63,045 nt of DNA, taken from the NCBI GenBank assembly GCA_024195585.1, contig SWBL01000309.1, forward strand, positions 1 through 63,045, written 5' to 3'. The DNA is from Aureobasidium sp. EXF-3400 (taxonomy: Eukaryota > Ascomycota > Dothideomycetes > Dothideales > Saccotheciaceae). Positions 22,263 to 33,997 of this stretch are shown here, piece by piece. The stretch's first letter is position 1. Each line of letters opens with the position of its first letter. Made by a program: the position numbers and the translations under genes. The notes under the pieces are model-generated. The model searched no databases. It was not told the DNA's origin and was given only the letters and a program-made list of their open reading frames with translations.

Positions 22263-22567
22263 TGTGGCGATGTAGTTTGGTGGTTTGAGGACAACGAGTC
22301 GCCGATAGCTAGAGGATGAAGGTAGCTTCTCCTTTATCTCTTGTAGTTTTTTGTATCAGTTTTCTTGTTGTTCTAGAGTGGCGAGGACACCGTGGCAGTG
22401 CCGTTTCGAAATAGTGGCTGGAGCACAAAAGCTGAAGTGGTTGCCTGGCCGTGCGTAAATCAAAGCACGAGCAACACTCTACAGCACGCTTTCACACTTG
22501 CAGTCGCTTATCGCCCTGCTAAAGCCAGACTACAAGTCGCGAAACTGGCCTTTGTCTGCAATAAACA
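22263..22567. promoter_or_regulatory. Divergent promoter, SARAF / PBN1
   Basis: 305 bp between the SARAF start (-) and the PBN1 start (+). Both products act in the ER. No specific element is recognised. Confidence 0.5.
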
Positions 22568-24253
22568 ATGAAGCAAAGAATTACATATTTGTTGCACGAG
22601 GCTGGCGGCGTTGATCCTGCAATACTTGAAATCACTAGCGATTCTATAAAATTACCTGGACTCAAGGCCGCCAAAGAATGGAGACTTACAGTGGGCACAA
22701 GAGAACTGCCAAAAGAGGTATGGAGATTCCCCTTGCTCGAAGCATATTCTCGGATTCGAAGCAGCATTAGGCTAACAATAATTCTGGAGGTTGTTGAGGT
22801 TCTCGACCAAAGTCATGAGATCCATGTTCGCTGGTCTGCTGAGTGGAATTATGATGCCGTAACACCATTCTCGTCGAGAGTACCATCTGGCTTCCATGTA
22901 TTCTACACCCCTGGAGAAAATGCTTCCGCGTATGTCCCACAATCTGGCACTCTAATGTCATACTGAGCGATATAGAGATACACTATGCCCGCTTCTGGGC
23001 AAAGTCTTTGGTGAAGCGGTCGAATGTTCATCCCTGAAGGTATCATTGCGTCCATCGTCGAGCTATACTGTACCATAACTAATCTCTCTGTTGTGAAGTC
23101 ATTCTCAACTCCACAGATATTGTCCGAACGCTTCGCCATGTCTGCCAAGTACCAGTACTACAAGCCCCTGGCGCGTCTAACGAGGTTCATCGGCTACCTT
23201 TCCTCGACCATTTGTGAACCGTCGGATACGTCTTGCCATGCCCAAATCGCATCTCTTGCTCAAGCCAGCTCTTTGGATCTTGACTACGACACGATATCTC
23301 ACGCGCTTCGCATCAGCGCCTATTGGGACTGGGCTGTTGCAGTTGATGGCAGTCAAGGTGTTTGGGATGAGACTCTGCGTCTGCAGCCTTCTTCAGACGC
23401 TCTCGAAGTTGGCATTTTAAATGTTGAGAAGCCTACAGAGGAAGGAGAGATTTCGTTGAGTGGGCTGCTGACTGTGGTCGGTGAGGACACGAAACCTAGC
23501 GCGACTATGTTCTCTTTCCCATCAAGACATCATGCTGCGTCGAAGCAATCTGAGGACCTGACCTTCGAGACTTCATTCCGCCAACCTACTGGACTACATC
23601 CTACACTGGAGCTCAAATTCCCTGGTAATGCACTGGTACAGCCCGACGAGTCTTGTGCACTGCACGCTTATCTGACGCTCCCGTCCTCCGTCTTTATCGA
23701 CCGATATCAACTCTCTGATCCTCTATTTCTGGCCTCGCAGAATCTGGTCGCACTGCGTAGTCTGAGCGGAGCCACAGACCTCGAAGCCCCGGTCTGGACA
23801 ACACCACAATGGGGCTCTGCAGCACTACTCGAACTCGCACACCCCGAAACACCTTCCGTAAACAACGATACCTGGACCGTAACAGTCCCACTACATACAC
23901 GCTACATGCCTCCCTCCAGAGACGGCACACACGCTGCACACATACCCTGGCCAGCAGTCTTTTGGGCTTGCGAAGCTGAAGATGGACTCAAAATGGCTGT
24001 AAACCCCTTCGATCGCACGAATATTGGGTTTGATGGACTTTTCGGACCCAAGACTCTTTTCCAACATATTGGTGCTTCGGCTGAGACAAAGACGTTGATG
24101 GAGACGCTTGAGATACCTGTGTTGGATGAGACTAAAACTAAGTTTGTGGAGATGGGAACTGGAGTGGCTGTCTTGCTTGGGTTCTTGTGGGTGATGTGGT
24201 GTCTGGTCAGACCAGTTGGCACAAAAGCTGAGAAGGCTGGTAAGAAAGAGTGA
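22568..24253 (+). CDS. PBN1: PBN1 / PIG-X, GPI mannosyltransferase I stabilising subunit
   Basis: ER membrane protein that supports GPI-mannosyltransferase I (with the PIG-M/Gpi14 catalytic subunit), adding the first mannose to GPI anchors. Exons 22568-22929, 22976-23039 and 23099-24253 join through 46- and 59-bp introns to 526 aa. It starts with the family-typical MKQRITYLLHE. The second exon of only 64 nt completes DTLCPLLGKVFGEAVEC, followed by STPQILSERFAMSAKYQYY, a block well conserved in fungal PBN1. The C-terminal PIG-X domain contains LHAYLTLPSSVFIDRYQL and HTRYMPPS, then one membrane helix (TGVAVLLGFLWVMWCLV) and a Lys-rich cytosolic tail, the normal topology. Confidence 0.92.
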
Positions 24254-25694
24254 TGAATTCCTCTCTCCAAGGGGTACCATCAACTTTCTGATATTGAACA
24301 AATTACCAGGCCAGGAAAGGAGCTTCAAAAGCCTGTCATACTTCACATCTCTCGAGCATTTGATGATTGTTCCTTGATCATGGGTTGCTAAATCTACCGT
24401 ATACTTGCGAAAAAAAATACTCATCGATATAACAAACATATTGCCGCAGAATTTGTACTGTTTCCCCACTCGTGATATTCCGAACTATCCCCTGGAAGCA
24501 CAAAGATGACTTGCCTAGCAATGAGTGATTGAGAGCCAATTCCAGACCTCACCATGGTATAGATTTGTAAGAATATAGCTGGAAATCAAATGGTAGAAGA
24601 TTCTAGAAGATAGGCTTGTGTGGACAAGCGATGGCTTGGAGGACGAGATTGCCAATTGGACACGTATTCCTTAAGTCGACAAGGACCGATGGTGGCATGG
24701 TATTGTACATACAAAATCTCGATAAACACGACAGACGTTTATATAACAAGACCGAGGGACGAGACGAGGTTGACAAAGGTAGCAGGGTCCTCTCGGGTAT
24801 ACTTTCCGCCGGTCAAAGAGCTGCGACTTCCGTATTTGGACAACCTCGCTCATGCATGTGTCTTGACATGCTCGTTCGTTATTGATACATCGAACGACTT
24901 GATGGCTAGAATCGAGGTCTGTCATCAGACTGACGGTCGTACGTTGTGTGTTCTTGAAATCCAAAGCTAAGTGCTGGAGAAAGAACGATGGGTGTCGGAG
25001 CACACGCCGCTGGTCAAGGAAGCATGTGAAGAACAGAGGCAGGTAAAAGAAACGTAGACGGCGAAGGTACACAGCGCACACAGAAGATAGAAATGAGTAC
25101 TCGAATCGTGCGGTTCTACAATTGGGCCCGGTGATCGAAAGAATGGTGAACTCAGCGGCAGGAAACGAAAAAAGAGGGTCTCTTGGGTGCCTGAGAATCG
25201 AGAAAGCTTGGACCGTGTGACGTGCGTGCCTGCCCGCTGTCAGAAAATCGCATAGCATGACCGAAAGGAAAGAGCGACGACGAGAAAGAGTTTTCGGCCC
25301 ATTGCACTTAGAATCATCCACGTGGACTGTACACTGTCTCGGAAATCTGCGTCTATATACACAACACGTCGCGCACTGAGACACACACAACTTCATTCGC
25401 GCGCAGAGAGACACGGAACTTGCTAGACCGGGACAAAAGACTCGTCGCGTCTTCACATTCGGCCCTGGTCTGAGGCCTGATCTGACCTGACAGCAAGACT
25501 ATCCTCTTCATACGACAATGCCAACTGGCTCGGAAAGGCGATAGGCATTTCATTCGTGCTTGACCAGACTCCTCCGCTCCCGGCCTATTTCAATCGTGTC
25601 GCTATCACTTTCCCGCGCCAGCCATCTCGAAGCGCAACCAGGCAGCGTCTACCCGCGACCAGCCACGACTCGTCTCAGCCATACAAACGACAAG
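24254..25694. promoter_or_regulatory. 1.4-kb region upstream of HSF1
   Basis: Contains the PBN1 3' UTR and the HSF1 promoter. A 261-codon ORF on the minus strand (24671-25456) is Cys/Arg-rich without any domain pattern and is judged spurious. I looked for tandem inverted GAA/TTC heat-shock elements close to the start and found no convincing one. Confidence 0.45.
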
Positions 25695-28030
25695 ATGCAG
25701 GCCCAAGCACGTTCCCGCAAGCGTGCGGCCGACGGCAGTGCCCAGGACGCGACATACCCGTACCCACAGCAGGTCCAAGACGCTTCCTTCGGCCTCAACG
25801 AACCTCTGCCGCAATACCGAAACCCTCTCTCGAACGACACATCCAACACCTTTCCCGATTTTCCGCCCTACGACACTTCGATCAACAACACAAACCCGGC
25901 TGCCAACTTCTTCCCTCCGCAAGTCCTGACGACTCAGGCGCCCACTTACAACCAACCTGTTGTCCCTCCTTCAAATCAGCTCGTACGCAGGAACACCAAC
26001 CAGCAGGTCGCTCGCACACCTCAAAGGAACCAATGGAGTAATTTCGCCAACCAGCCTGATCGCGTATGGGAGGACATGGAGCATGAAGAAGAACACGACT
26101 TGGACCAGAAGGCTGCCATCGCGAAAAAGGACGCCCAAGCCAAGCGGAAACAAATTCCACCATTCGTACAAAAGTTGAGCAGGTACGTTTGACAAACACC
26201 CTACCAGAAAGAAGCCTCTGCTAACATACGTGCAGCTTTCTCGACTCGTCTAACAATACTGAGCTCATTCGCTGGTCAGACGATGGCAACTCGTTCATTG
26301 TTCTCGATGAGGATGAATTCGCACGTACCCTGATTCCCGAGCTCTTCAAACACAACAACTATGCTTCATTTGTCCGACAACTTAACATGTACGGCTTCCA
26401 CAAGAAAGTGGGTCTCAACGCCAACTCTATGAAGGCGGCCGAGAAGAAAGTCAAGGACCCCAGCGTCTACTGGCACGAGTACTTCAAGAGAGGGCGGCCA
26501 GATCTGCTGTGGCTCATTCAAAAACCTGCCGCCAAATCCTCGGGCTCTAAAAGGAAACGAGACCAAGAGAAGCGTGAGCCAGGCGATAGTGATGATGAGC
26601 AAAAACATTCACCAGAAGCTGGTGACGGAGCTGCGGCTCTCATGACAACCATCCCGCGGCAGGACATGGGCACTTTCCGTACAGAGTTACAGAATCTGAA
26701 ACGCCAGCAGAGTGTTATTTCGAAGATGATCACGTCTTTGAAAGATCAAAACGAGCAATTCTACCGCCAAGCGACAGCTTTCCAGGCTCTCCATGACCGG
26801 CATGAGAACTCGATAAACGCCATTCTTACCTTCCTGGCTACCTTCTACAATCGCAGCTTGGACGGACATTCCGGTCCTCCTAATCTGGCCAGCTTTCTTA
26901 GCAGTGCTTCCATTCCACAGCAGGCCCAGCAACAAGGTAGTGTCTTCGACATGGGTGATGGTGACATGAACGAAGGCAATGCCAACAACACAAACAACCA
27001 ACAATTGCAACGCTACCAAAAACGTCCGTTGCTTCTACCAGCCCCTGGCGCGCAAACTCTTTCTGCTTCTCCTTTCTCAAACGCCAGTCCCTCCGTCCGC
27101 TCGTCCACTAGTCCTGGTCCTGCGCAACAATACGGACCTCGCCCTCCTCAACCGCGACCTCACCAACCGCAACAACCACAAAGAGCTTCGGTGACTCCTG
27201 TCATCAAGGACGATGCACCTACACCCGATTTCGTAAACCAGTATCCAGAAAATGACGACGTAATGAATCTTATTCACAACGTGAATGCCAGCAACTCGCC
27301 CAACAATGGCGGTGCTGCTGCAAACTTTGACATCAACAGTGCACTCGATCACTTGCAGGCTGTCAACAGCAATAGCACACTAACCCCTCAAGAGCGCGAT
27401 GAGATGCTCTCGATGATCGCAGCGTCGGGAGCCACAGGCGCAGGCGCCACGGCCGCTCAACCCGGTGCCAACAACGCTCTCATGATGCCCAACCCACCAA
27501 CAATGCCGTCGCTCGATGCTCTTCGCCAAAATAAGGCACAACTTGACATGCTAGCCAAGATGCAGCAGGAGCAAGACTCCAAGGTCGCAGATTTGGCAGG
27601 ACGCCTGCAGCCGCTCTCCCCAACAGGTGCTATCCCGGGTATCAACGCTAACAACTTTGAGGAACTGGGCAACCCTGGCGATTTCGACTTGGGCACCTTC
27701 CTTAACGAAACCGACGACGGATACTTTGGCACTTTCGATGGAACCTCAGCTCCTCAGCAATCTACATATCCAGCCACCGCTTCGCAAACGCAGGGCATGA
27801 ACGATGATCTGAACTTCGATTGGGGCTATGCACAAACGAACGGCTTGCAAGATACAGACGACCTGTTTGGCGATGGCGGGGCACCAGGAACCAACGATGG
27901 AAGTCTGGGCATTGACGACCGTGGTGGCAGGGTAGTGGGCAGCGTCAGTTCGGCAGGCACAAGTCCGCCGGACGTAACAAAAGCAGGCGATGACGAAGAA
28001 ACACCTAGCAAGAAGCGGAAAACGGGTTGA
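25695..28030 (+). CDS. HSF1: Heat shock transcription factor HSF1
   Basis: Trimeric nuclear activator that binds nGAAn repeats and controls chaperone genes; essential in most fungi. Exon 1 (25695-26182) encodes 162 residues of Asn/Pro/Gln-rich N terminus plus the start of the DNA-binding domain (IPPFVQKLS). A 53-bp intron (26183-26235) interrupts the domain, and exon 2 (26236-28030) continues FLDSSNNTELIRWSDDG, FARTLIPELFKHNNYASFVR and QLNMYGFHKKVG, ending YFKRGRPDLLWLIQKP. Hydrophobic-repeat coiled coils for trimerisation follow at about 308-370 (LQNLKRQQSVISKMITSL). The rest is a long Asn/Pro/Gln-rich activation region with a basic KKRKTG end. Total 760 aa. The start at 25695 is the first ATG with family-like sequence; an in-frame ATG at 25560 would add 45 residues. 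Confidence 0.95.
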
Positions 28031-28823
28031 CACGATTGAGATTACGGTGAAACATATGACTAGAAGTCTTTTGCGATCCGAGGGCGTTTTGTTTTTTCGG
28101 CGGGAGCTCTTCAGGGAGGGGTTCTGGTCATCATCTTCATTTTCTTTCGCATCTCTACTCGATTAGATTCGATCAGCTAGTAATAGAAGCTGAGTAGTCA
28201 ATATTTTCTTGTTCATCATCACGTCTTTTACTTCCGTGATCAAAAATTACGTGATCAGTCAGATTCTCCAGAATAATATCGTGGCTTAAAGTGGTGAGTT
28301 TGTGAATTTCTAGCAAAATATGGTATTGATCGTTTTCTGGTGTTGCTCGTTTCGAAATTCTAGCATGTTTTACCCTCGCTTTATACCGCAACGACGAAGA
28401 ATCTTTTCGATATACACGCATACACTCCAGAAAACTTGACCCCTACTGAAACCATCACTGTCTAGACGTAAAAAGACGAGATCGATGATCCGGGTCAGTA
28501 GTCAGTGGTACCACCCTGACCATACTTCAGACATTAAGCAATTTTTGTCGATCTGAGAATGGTCATTCGAACTGGAAACACAGGATGAGAGTCAGATTAC
28601 TTTGCGACTTGAGATGATAACTTATGATTTGGATCGCGCAAGCTATCTGACGTATGAAAGATGGGAAATAGTATAGAACACCAAAGAAATGCAATTGTAG
28701 AGACCCTCTCTGACCCCACGCAGCGAATGCATTGTTGCTGCCATTGTAGAACGCCATTCGTCAAGTAAAACGCCATTTGAGGAAACAAAGCCATCAAATC
28801 ATTCTTCTCGGAGGAAAGAAGAC
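28031..28823. other. Intergenic between convergent HSF1 and UFD1
   Basis: 793 bp of 3' flanks, AT-richer than the genes. ORFs are short and unremarkable. Confidence 0.5.
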
Positions 28824-29928
28824 TCATTTCTTCCTCCTAAGAGTCTGACCTTCACCCGAGAAAAAGTGTTGCTTCTTCTGCTGTTCCTCCTGAGCTTCAT
28901 CTTTCTTTGCAGGCTTAGGCTTAACCTCGTAACCAAAGAACAACTTGTTTGGCTCCAAACGCAAAGGCTGAGGACCATTTCTGCGAGCTGCAGGTTTAGC
29001 CATACCGGGAATACCCACTGTTTCTGCAGGAGTAGATGTGCCAGTGGATGAGGGAGTTGCAGTTTTACTGCCTTTCTTTGCAACCAAACGGTGGCCTTGG
29101 GAGATGAAGTGGGAAGCTGCTGCTGCGTGGCCGGTTGCTGCGTCTGTGGCTGACGGGGCAATGGCGTCGTAGTTGATGGCTTGGGCCATGGTGCCTTGTG
29201 TGTGCAAAGCGCCGCCCATTGCTTTAACCTGAGCAGGTGTGGAGGTGCCGCTGTTGCGCTCTGGTTCTACGTATCCCACTGGAGCGGCAAAGTCGACGCT
29301 CAGATCTGTTTCTTGGACACTGATGGAGTGGGACTCCTTGTCTGGTTTTACTTCCAACACGGCGACTTCGTGGATTTGATCGACGTAGTTGAAGGAGAAG
29401 ATGTCGCCTTTTGTCAGGCAGGAGTAGCTGCGGAATACATTCTCCAACACGGCTTTGGGATCGGAGATATCGAGGAAGGCAGGACTTTGCGGTTGCAGCT
29501 TGATGAAGGAACCAGAAGGCAAGTCGGTCGACTTGATTTGAAGGAGATCGCCAGGGTCGAGAAGCAACGAGCGCATGATCCAGTTGGGCAGGTAGATTTT
29601 GCCTTCTTCGGCGGTGAATTCGAGGACACCGGCGTGTGTCTTTGTTTGCTTTGCGCCGTTGATGAGTTCGAAGAGCATGGGGTAGGTGATGTGCAGTTGG
29701 GTGAGCTTGTCCAGGGCTGAGGCGGGTAGGTAGACTTTGCCGCCGTGGATGACATCTTGACGGTCCGTCTTCATGAGGACTGGGTAGCAGCGGTAGTACT
29801 CGTCGAAGCGGCGAGGGCGCCCGCCTCGCGACAGCATCGCCTGGTTGTACATGGCGAGAGGGTCGTTGCGATACTAGAGCGATGTTAGCTTCTATCTGCT
29901 GCTGCCTGAACAGAGGGCGACATACCAT
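28824..29928 (-). CDS. UFD1: UFD1, ubiquitin-binding cofactor of Cdc48/p97
   Basis: With Npl4, Ufd1 recruits polyubiquitinated proteins to Cdc48 for ER-associated and chromatin-linked degradation. The long exon (28824-29873) encodes FDEYYRCYPVLM, the double-psi barrel block GGKVYLPASALDKL, ITYPMLFEL, EEGKIYLPNWIM and DISDPKAVLENVFRSYSCLTKGD, typical Ufd1 signatures. The C terminus holds the Cdc48/Npl4-binding region with FFGYEVKP and ends FFSGEGQTLRRKK. Upstream, a 52-bp GTATGT...CTCTAG intron (29874-29925) separates the start codon from the rest, so exon 1 contributes only ATG (29926-29928) and the product is 350 aa. A start at the internal ATG 29852 is possible but would omit YRNDPLA. Confidence 0.93.
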
Positions 29929-30280
29929 GATTGCGGTGGTCTTGGTTGTGTCAATGCAGGCAGAAAGTGGTAGGTGTTTGGTGTCTCTGTCTTGTGAAAG
30001 TGTGGAGCTCCGTCATGACGAAATCCGCCCTTCGATCTGTTTCTCTCACTCGAACATTTCACATCAACACTCTGATTATTTCTTTCCAGGAGTTATCTAT
30101 TTAAATCGAATGACTTGTATTACTATAGTTATGAATTTACCAGGCTCTTGTCACTGAGTAGGTAGATGTGTTATTCGTGATGGATATACGCAGTGCTGCA
30201 GTGACGTCTTGCTTACAAACACCAAACACCCGAGTGACCTCAGTCTTATAACATCCCAGCAACCAAATCAATTCACTTAG
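29929..30280. promoter_or_regulatory. Divergent promoter, UFD1 / CinA-type gene
   Basis: 352 bp between divergent start codons. It contains an AT-rich stretch (about 30085-30140, including ATCTATTTAAAT). No known operator is recognised. Confidence 0.5.
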
Positions 30281-30895
30281 ATGTTCCAGCTACTGTCAAG
30301 AAGAACCCTATCGCATTCTCGAAACTTCAATCACAACCATCTCAAAACAATCGCCAGAATGAGCTCCTCAGATGCATCAACCCACTTCCCCCCACCTTCT
30401 CTCCGTAACATCCTAGATGAAGTAACCTCGCTGCTCCGCGAACGCAATGAAACCATCGCCATTGCCGAGACTGCTGCTGGAGGTCTGCTCTCTTCATCTA
30501 TTCTCTCCACACCCGGCGCCTCCAAGATTTACAAGGGCGGCTTGACACTTTACACTCTGCCATCCAGAATCGCCTATGCGGGATGGACTGATGAAAATAT
30601 CAAGGGCTACAAGGGACCTACACCTGATATCGTTGCTGGACTTGCGAAGCATGTTAGAGGAGAGTTGAAGGCGGACTATGTAATTGCTGAGTCTGGCACT
30701 GCTGGGCCTACTGGTGGTGACATGAAGAATAGGACTCCTGGATATGTTGCCCTCGCTGTCGACTGCGAGAAGGGTACGTTCACCAGAGAGGTAGAAACGG
30801 GACTGGGAGGTGATAGAGTGGGAAACATGGTGAAGTTCGCCGAGGAAGGATTGAAGTTGGTCAAAGATGTTATTAACGGCGATGCTAAGCTGTGA
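30281..30895 (+). CDS. CinA C-terminal-domain protein (nicotinamide-nucleotide amidase type)
   Basis: Single-exon 204-aa protein of the CinA/PncC family; bacterial members deamidate nicotinamide mononucleotide, and the fungal substrate is not established. Landmarks: IAIAETAAGGLLSSSILSTPGASKIYKGGLTLYT in blocks (the AES..GG-like motif near residue 65), then IAESGTAGPTGG, NRTPGYVALAV and a C-terminal helix. The first 26 residues before MSSSDAS (ATG at 30359) are Arg/His/Ser-rich with no acidic residue, which suggests an optional mitochondrial presequence. Its stop lies 48 bp from the convergent reductase stop. Confidence 0.88.
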   Translation: MFQLLSRRTLSHSRNFNHNHLKTIARMSSSDASTHFPPPSLRNILDEVTSLLRERNETIAIAETAAGGLLSSSILSTPGASKIYKGGLTLYTLPSRIAYAGWTDENIKGYKGPTPDIVAGLAKHVRGELKADYVIAESGTAGPTGGDMKNRTPGYVALAVDCEKGTFTREVETGLGGDRVGNMVKFAEEGLKLVKDVINGDAKL

Positions 30896-30943
30896 AAGCT
30901 TTAGCTCTATGAGAATCTATGATATTACTGTTCTTGCTGGACT

Positions 30944-32005
30944 CTACTCATCATCATCTGCTTGTCTCTTCACACCTGACAGCTCGAGGAACTGCTCCAT
31001 CAAGTCCTCGACCATGTCTTCCACGGGCTTGAGCTCGATGCCAAAAGTCTTTTCCGTCTTCTCCTTGCTGCACACCACACTCTTTGTGGGAATGTCTGCT
31101 GTACACGGCAAAATGCCTTGAGCAACTTGCTCAGGGAACAGTTCCTTGGTAATCCTGTTGACATCATTCCACTCCACCTCCTGACCAAACAGATACTCTC
31201 CGGCAGGGATTTTATCCTTGTTGAGAGCAGCAATATGGATAGCAGCCACATCCTCCACATGCACCACCGAAGCAACCTCAGCAGGCGAATCTTTCGGCGC
31301 CAATCCCAATGCCATTCTCAAGAACAGGACGTTGGAAGTCGTCAACAGGTCTGTTGGTGAGGTAGCAAGTTCATTGCGTCCCTGCACATATGTCGGACAG
31401 ATATTGACGACATCAAAGTTTGGCTTGTTATCCTGCATCCACTGTCTGGCTCTCAAGAACGAAGAAGTCTTAGATGCGACGTAAGCAACCAATACATTTG
31501 CATATGGGGCTGCAATCTCATCATTGATAGTCTCCTCGGTGACAGTGACTGGCTCAAGTACCGGTGCACCAAGCAGTGCGGGGTTAATAAAGATAGAGCA
31601 GGAAGAAGTGACAACCACTCTCTTCACCGTGTTCGACCTCTTGGCAGCTTCCAAAGCGACAAGAGCGTTGTTGATGGCGGGTTCCACCATTTCCTTGTAC
31701 TGCTGTTCGGCACTCATTGCAAGGTTTGAGAATGGCAATGGCGAGGCAGCGTGAATGATGTAGTCGGCTCCTTGTGTTACTTCGTCCAGAGCTCCAGAAA
31801 CACCGAGGTCAGGGACAACGTAGAAACTGCATCGTGGGGTTCCTCTGGTCAGAGACTTGAAGCAAGGATTGTTGCGAATGATGTTGACTTTTGCTTCGCT
31901 GCGGACGACAAGACGGATGTTGTACTCGAATTGGAGTGCTTCTTGAAGAATGGCAAAGCCACAGAAACCAGTGGCTCCGGTGAGAACGATTGTTTCGGCA
32001 GACAT
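30944..32005 (-). CDS. NAD(P)-dependent reductase, extended SDR (methylglyoxal/dihydroflavonol reductase type)
   Basis: Intronless 353-aa extended short-chain dehydrogenase. The N-terminal Rossmann motif is VLTGATGFCGFAIL (TGATGFxG), with RLVVRSE after beta-2. ADYIIHAASPLP is the family HxASP motif, VVVTSSCSIFI leads to the catalytic Ser, and YVASK is the YxxxK catalytic pair. ICPTYVQGR follows in the substrate domain. Closest by pattern to yeast Gre2 and dihydroflavonol-4-reductase-like aldehyde/ketone reductases. The physiological substrate is unknown. Confidence 0.88.
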   Translation of the reverse strand: MSAETIVLTGATGFCGFAILQEALQFEYNIRLVVRSEAKVNIIRNNPCFKSLTRGTPRCSFYVVPDLGVSGALDEVTQGADYIIHAASPLPFSNLAMSAEQQYKEMVEPAINNALVALEAAKRSNTVKRVVVTSSCSIFINPALLGAPVLEPVTVTEETINDEIAAPYANVLVAYVASKTSSFLRARQWMQDNKPNFDVVNICPTYVQGRNELATSPTDLLTTSNVLFLRMALGLAPKDSPAEVASVVHVEDVAAIHIAALNKDKIPAGEYLFGQEVEWNDVNRITKELFPEQVAQGILPCTADIPTKSVVCSKEKTEKTFGIELKPVEDMVEDLMEQFLELSGVKRQADDDE

Positions 32006-32409
32006 TATTGGAAGATTGAGAGATAATGTGTTGAATTAAGTAAAGATGCGCAGCAAAAAATGGAGGCAAGAACTTGACTTTATCTGGAGATTTCTATGCG
32101 GCGTCTCTCCATGGCACCAATCTACCAGGCCTTTCGACTGTCCCTTGTTCTTGATTAATTATATAAAGAAGTGAAACCTGTGGATATGAACGGAGCCTCC
32201 GAGGCCGACACTCAGTATCGGAGCCAATCCTTCGAGTCTTGGGGTGGATCAAAAATATATGATCGTCAAGGGGTTCAAGGCGAACCGCTCCAGACTCCCA
32301 TGTCTTGGCATTACTGACTCGCGAAAATCGTTTCAGAATCTGGATAATCAGAACCACCAATCGTAGAAGATACGGAAGTGTCTTTGAACTTGTTCGAGAG
32401 TCTATATTT
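32006..32409. other. Reductase promoter and carrier 3' flank
   Basis: 404 bp between two tandem minus-strand genes. No feature is recognised. Confidence 0.45.
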
Positions 32410-33544
32410 CTAGTCAAACATCTTGGTCATGGCCTTCTGGGCCAATTCCACGCCGAGGAAAGTAGCAGCGTTGGCGGGAACAGCACGAGCCATTGCGGGA
32501 CCGATACCAGGGAAGAATGCCTTGTAACCTCCTCTTCTGTAAAGCTCCTTGACAGTGCCCGAAATGGTGGGGTTGCCGTCTGCCGATTGCAGACGACTCT
32601 TGACGGTGTCAACGGGGAAGACGGGAATCCACATGGCAATACCAGCGGCACCACCAGCAGCCATGACAGCAAGAAGACTGAGCTCGCCGGGTGTGCCGTC
32701 AGCGTTCTTGGGTGTGAGTGCGCGCTTGACGGTTTCGTAGGCTGCAAAGTAGGCTGCTGATCCAGGAGCGTCTCTGGCGAGTGTCATGGCGCTTCCTCTG
32801 AAGACAGATCTGATTCCACCCTCCCTGTAGAGTTGACGCACAACATCAACACCACCTGCGTACTTTGGCTTCTCGCCAGGAGCCAACGTCTTTTGACCTT
32901 GAATCTGCAGCAAGACCTTAACACGTTCGAAGGGGGCTGCGATGGCGGTCGTGGGAACGGCGGAAAAGGCACCAGCAGCGCATATTTGGCCAGTCGTGAA
33001 CTGGTTGTTTTCTACTGTGCTGAGCGAGCTGACGAGCTTCTTGCCCAAATCGTATCCCTGTCTTGTGTCAGTCGCGTTCGACGCTCGTGCGTTGGAATTG
33101 GTGCAACGATACCCAGAAGCTGACGGCAACTACAATATGAGGTCAGTGATCGTGTTGGTAAAGGGTTGTAGAGCGAGACTTACACATTGGGGTCACTCCA
33201 ACCAGAGGAGCTGAAACACCAGCGTAAAGACCCTAGAGCATTGTAAGCCGTTGACACATTTGTAGCAAGTCAAAGATATAGCATACCCTCACGAGACCTT
33301 CCTTTGCAACTGTCCTCCTCACAACATCCATTGCGCCGCTGTAGACACCGGCTTGAGCGGTCTGCAGGCGCACCTTGACCAAGTCGAAGGGGTGGCCGAC
33401 AATGACAGCGGCTACACCACCAGCACCTCCTGCCACTAGCGATCGCAGACTTGCGAATGTTTGTTTCGTTGCGACGACGGCATCCTGCTTCAGCTCTTCT
33501 GCCGACGGCAGGTCCTTGACGCTGGGTATGCTTGATTTCGACAT
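32410..33544 (-). CDS. Mitochondrial carnitine/acylcarnitine carrier
   Basis: Inner-membrane antiporter exchanging acylcarnitine for carnitine, needed for acetyl and acyl import during fatty-acid or acetate use (AcuH/Crc1 group). Four exons: 33287-33544, 33184-33232, 33113-33129 and 32410-33057, with introns of 54, 54 and 55 bp; product 323 aa. The three mitochondrial-carrier repeats carry GHPFDLVKVRLQ, APFERVKVLLQ and FPVDTVKSRLQ. The junctions rebuild LVRGLYAGVSAPLVGVTPM and FAVSFWGYDLGKKLV, which match the acylcarnitine carrier subfamily well. The third coding exon is only 17 nt and is required for this match. A frame read through the intron instead would give an unrelated N terminus to the last exon. 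Confidence 0.92.
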
Positions 33545-33997
33545 GGTATGGATGTGGAGAAGCTGAGGGAGTGACAGCTGGGTTTAGAGCTCCTTGAGAG
33601 AGATTGAGCCTTCGAGGGAGCGGGAAATGAAGAGAGAAGAAGGTCTGGCAAGAAAGAAGATGGAAGGTCTGGATCCAATGAACCGCGCCGATGATGCCGG
33701 CTCTTCACATGTTATCCAACATTTCTAACAGCTTTCCCGAGGGGAACCACAACAAAATCCGGGGAGCCGAGGCTGGAGACAGACTGCCGGCCGAATGGAC
33801 GCCGAGACAGCACCAGAGAGCTCTTCGACCATCACGCAGCAACGGATCTGATGCTAAGAACCATTAAACTCAATCTGCCCGTCTTCTAGAAGCAGTTCAC
33901 GGACTAGGTTAGGATACCATACATGTCAAAGATACAAAGATTCTAATTTGGTTCATTATGTCTATCTTGGGCTTGTTTGTCTGACTGACCAACCATT
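33545..33997. other. Carrier promoter and peroxiredoxin 3' flank
   Basis: 453 bp between two minus-strand genes. Purine-rich and pyrimidine-rich stretches at about 33600-33680 precede the carrier start. No gene is seen. Confidence 0.45.

Noticed and set aside
24671..25456. 261-codon minus-strand ORF upstream of HSF1
   Set aside because: Composition is Cys/Arg/Phe-rich and patternless, no splice-linked partner exists, and it occupies the HSF1 promoter.
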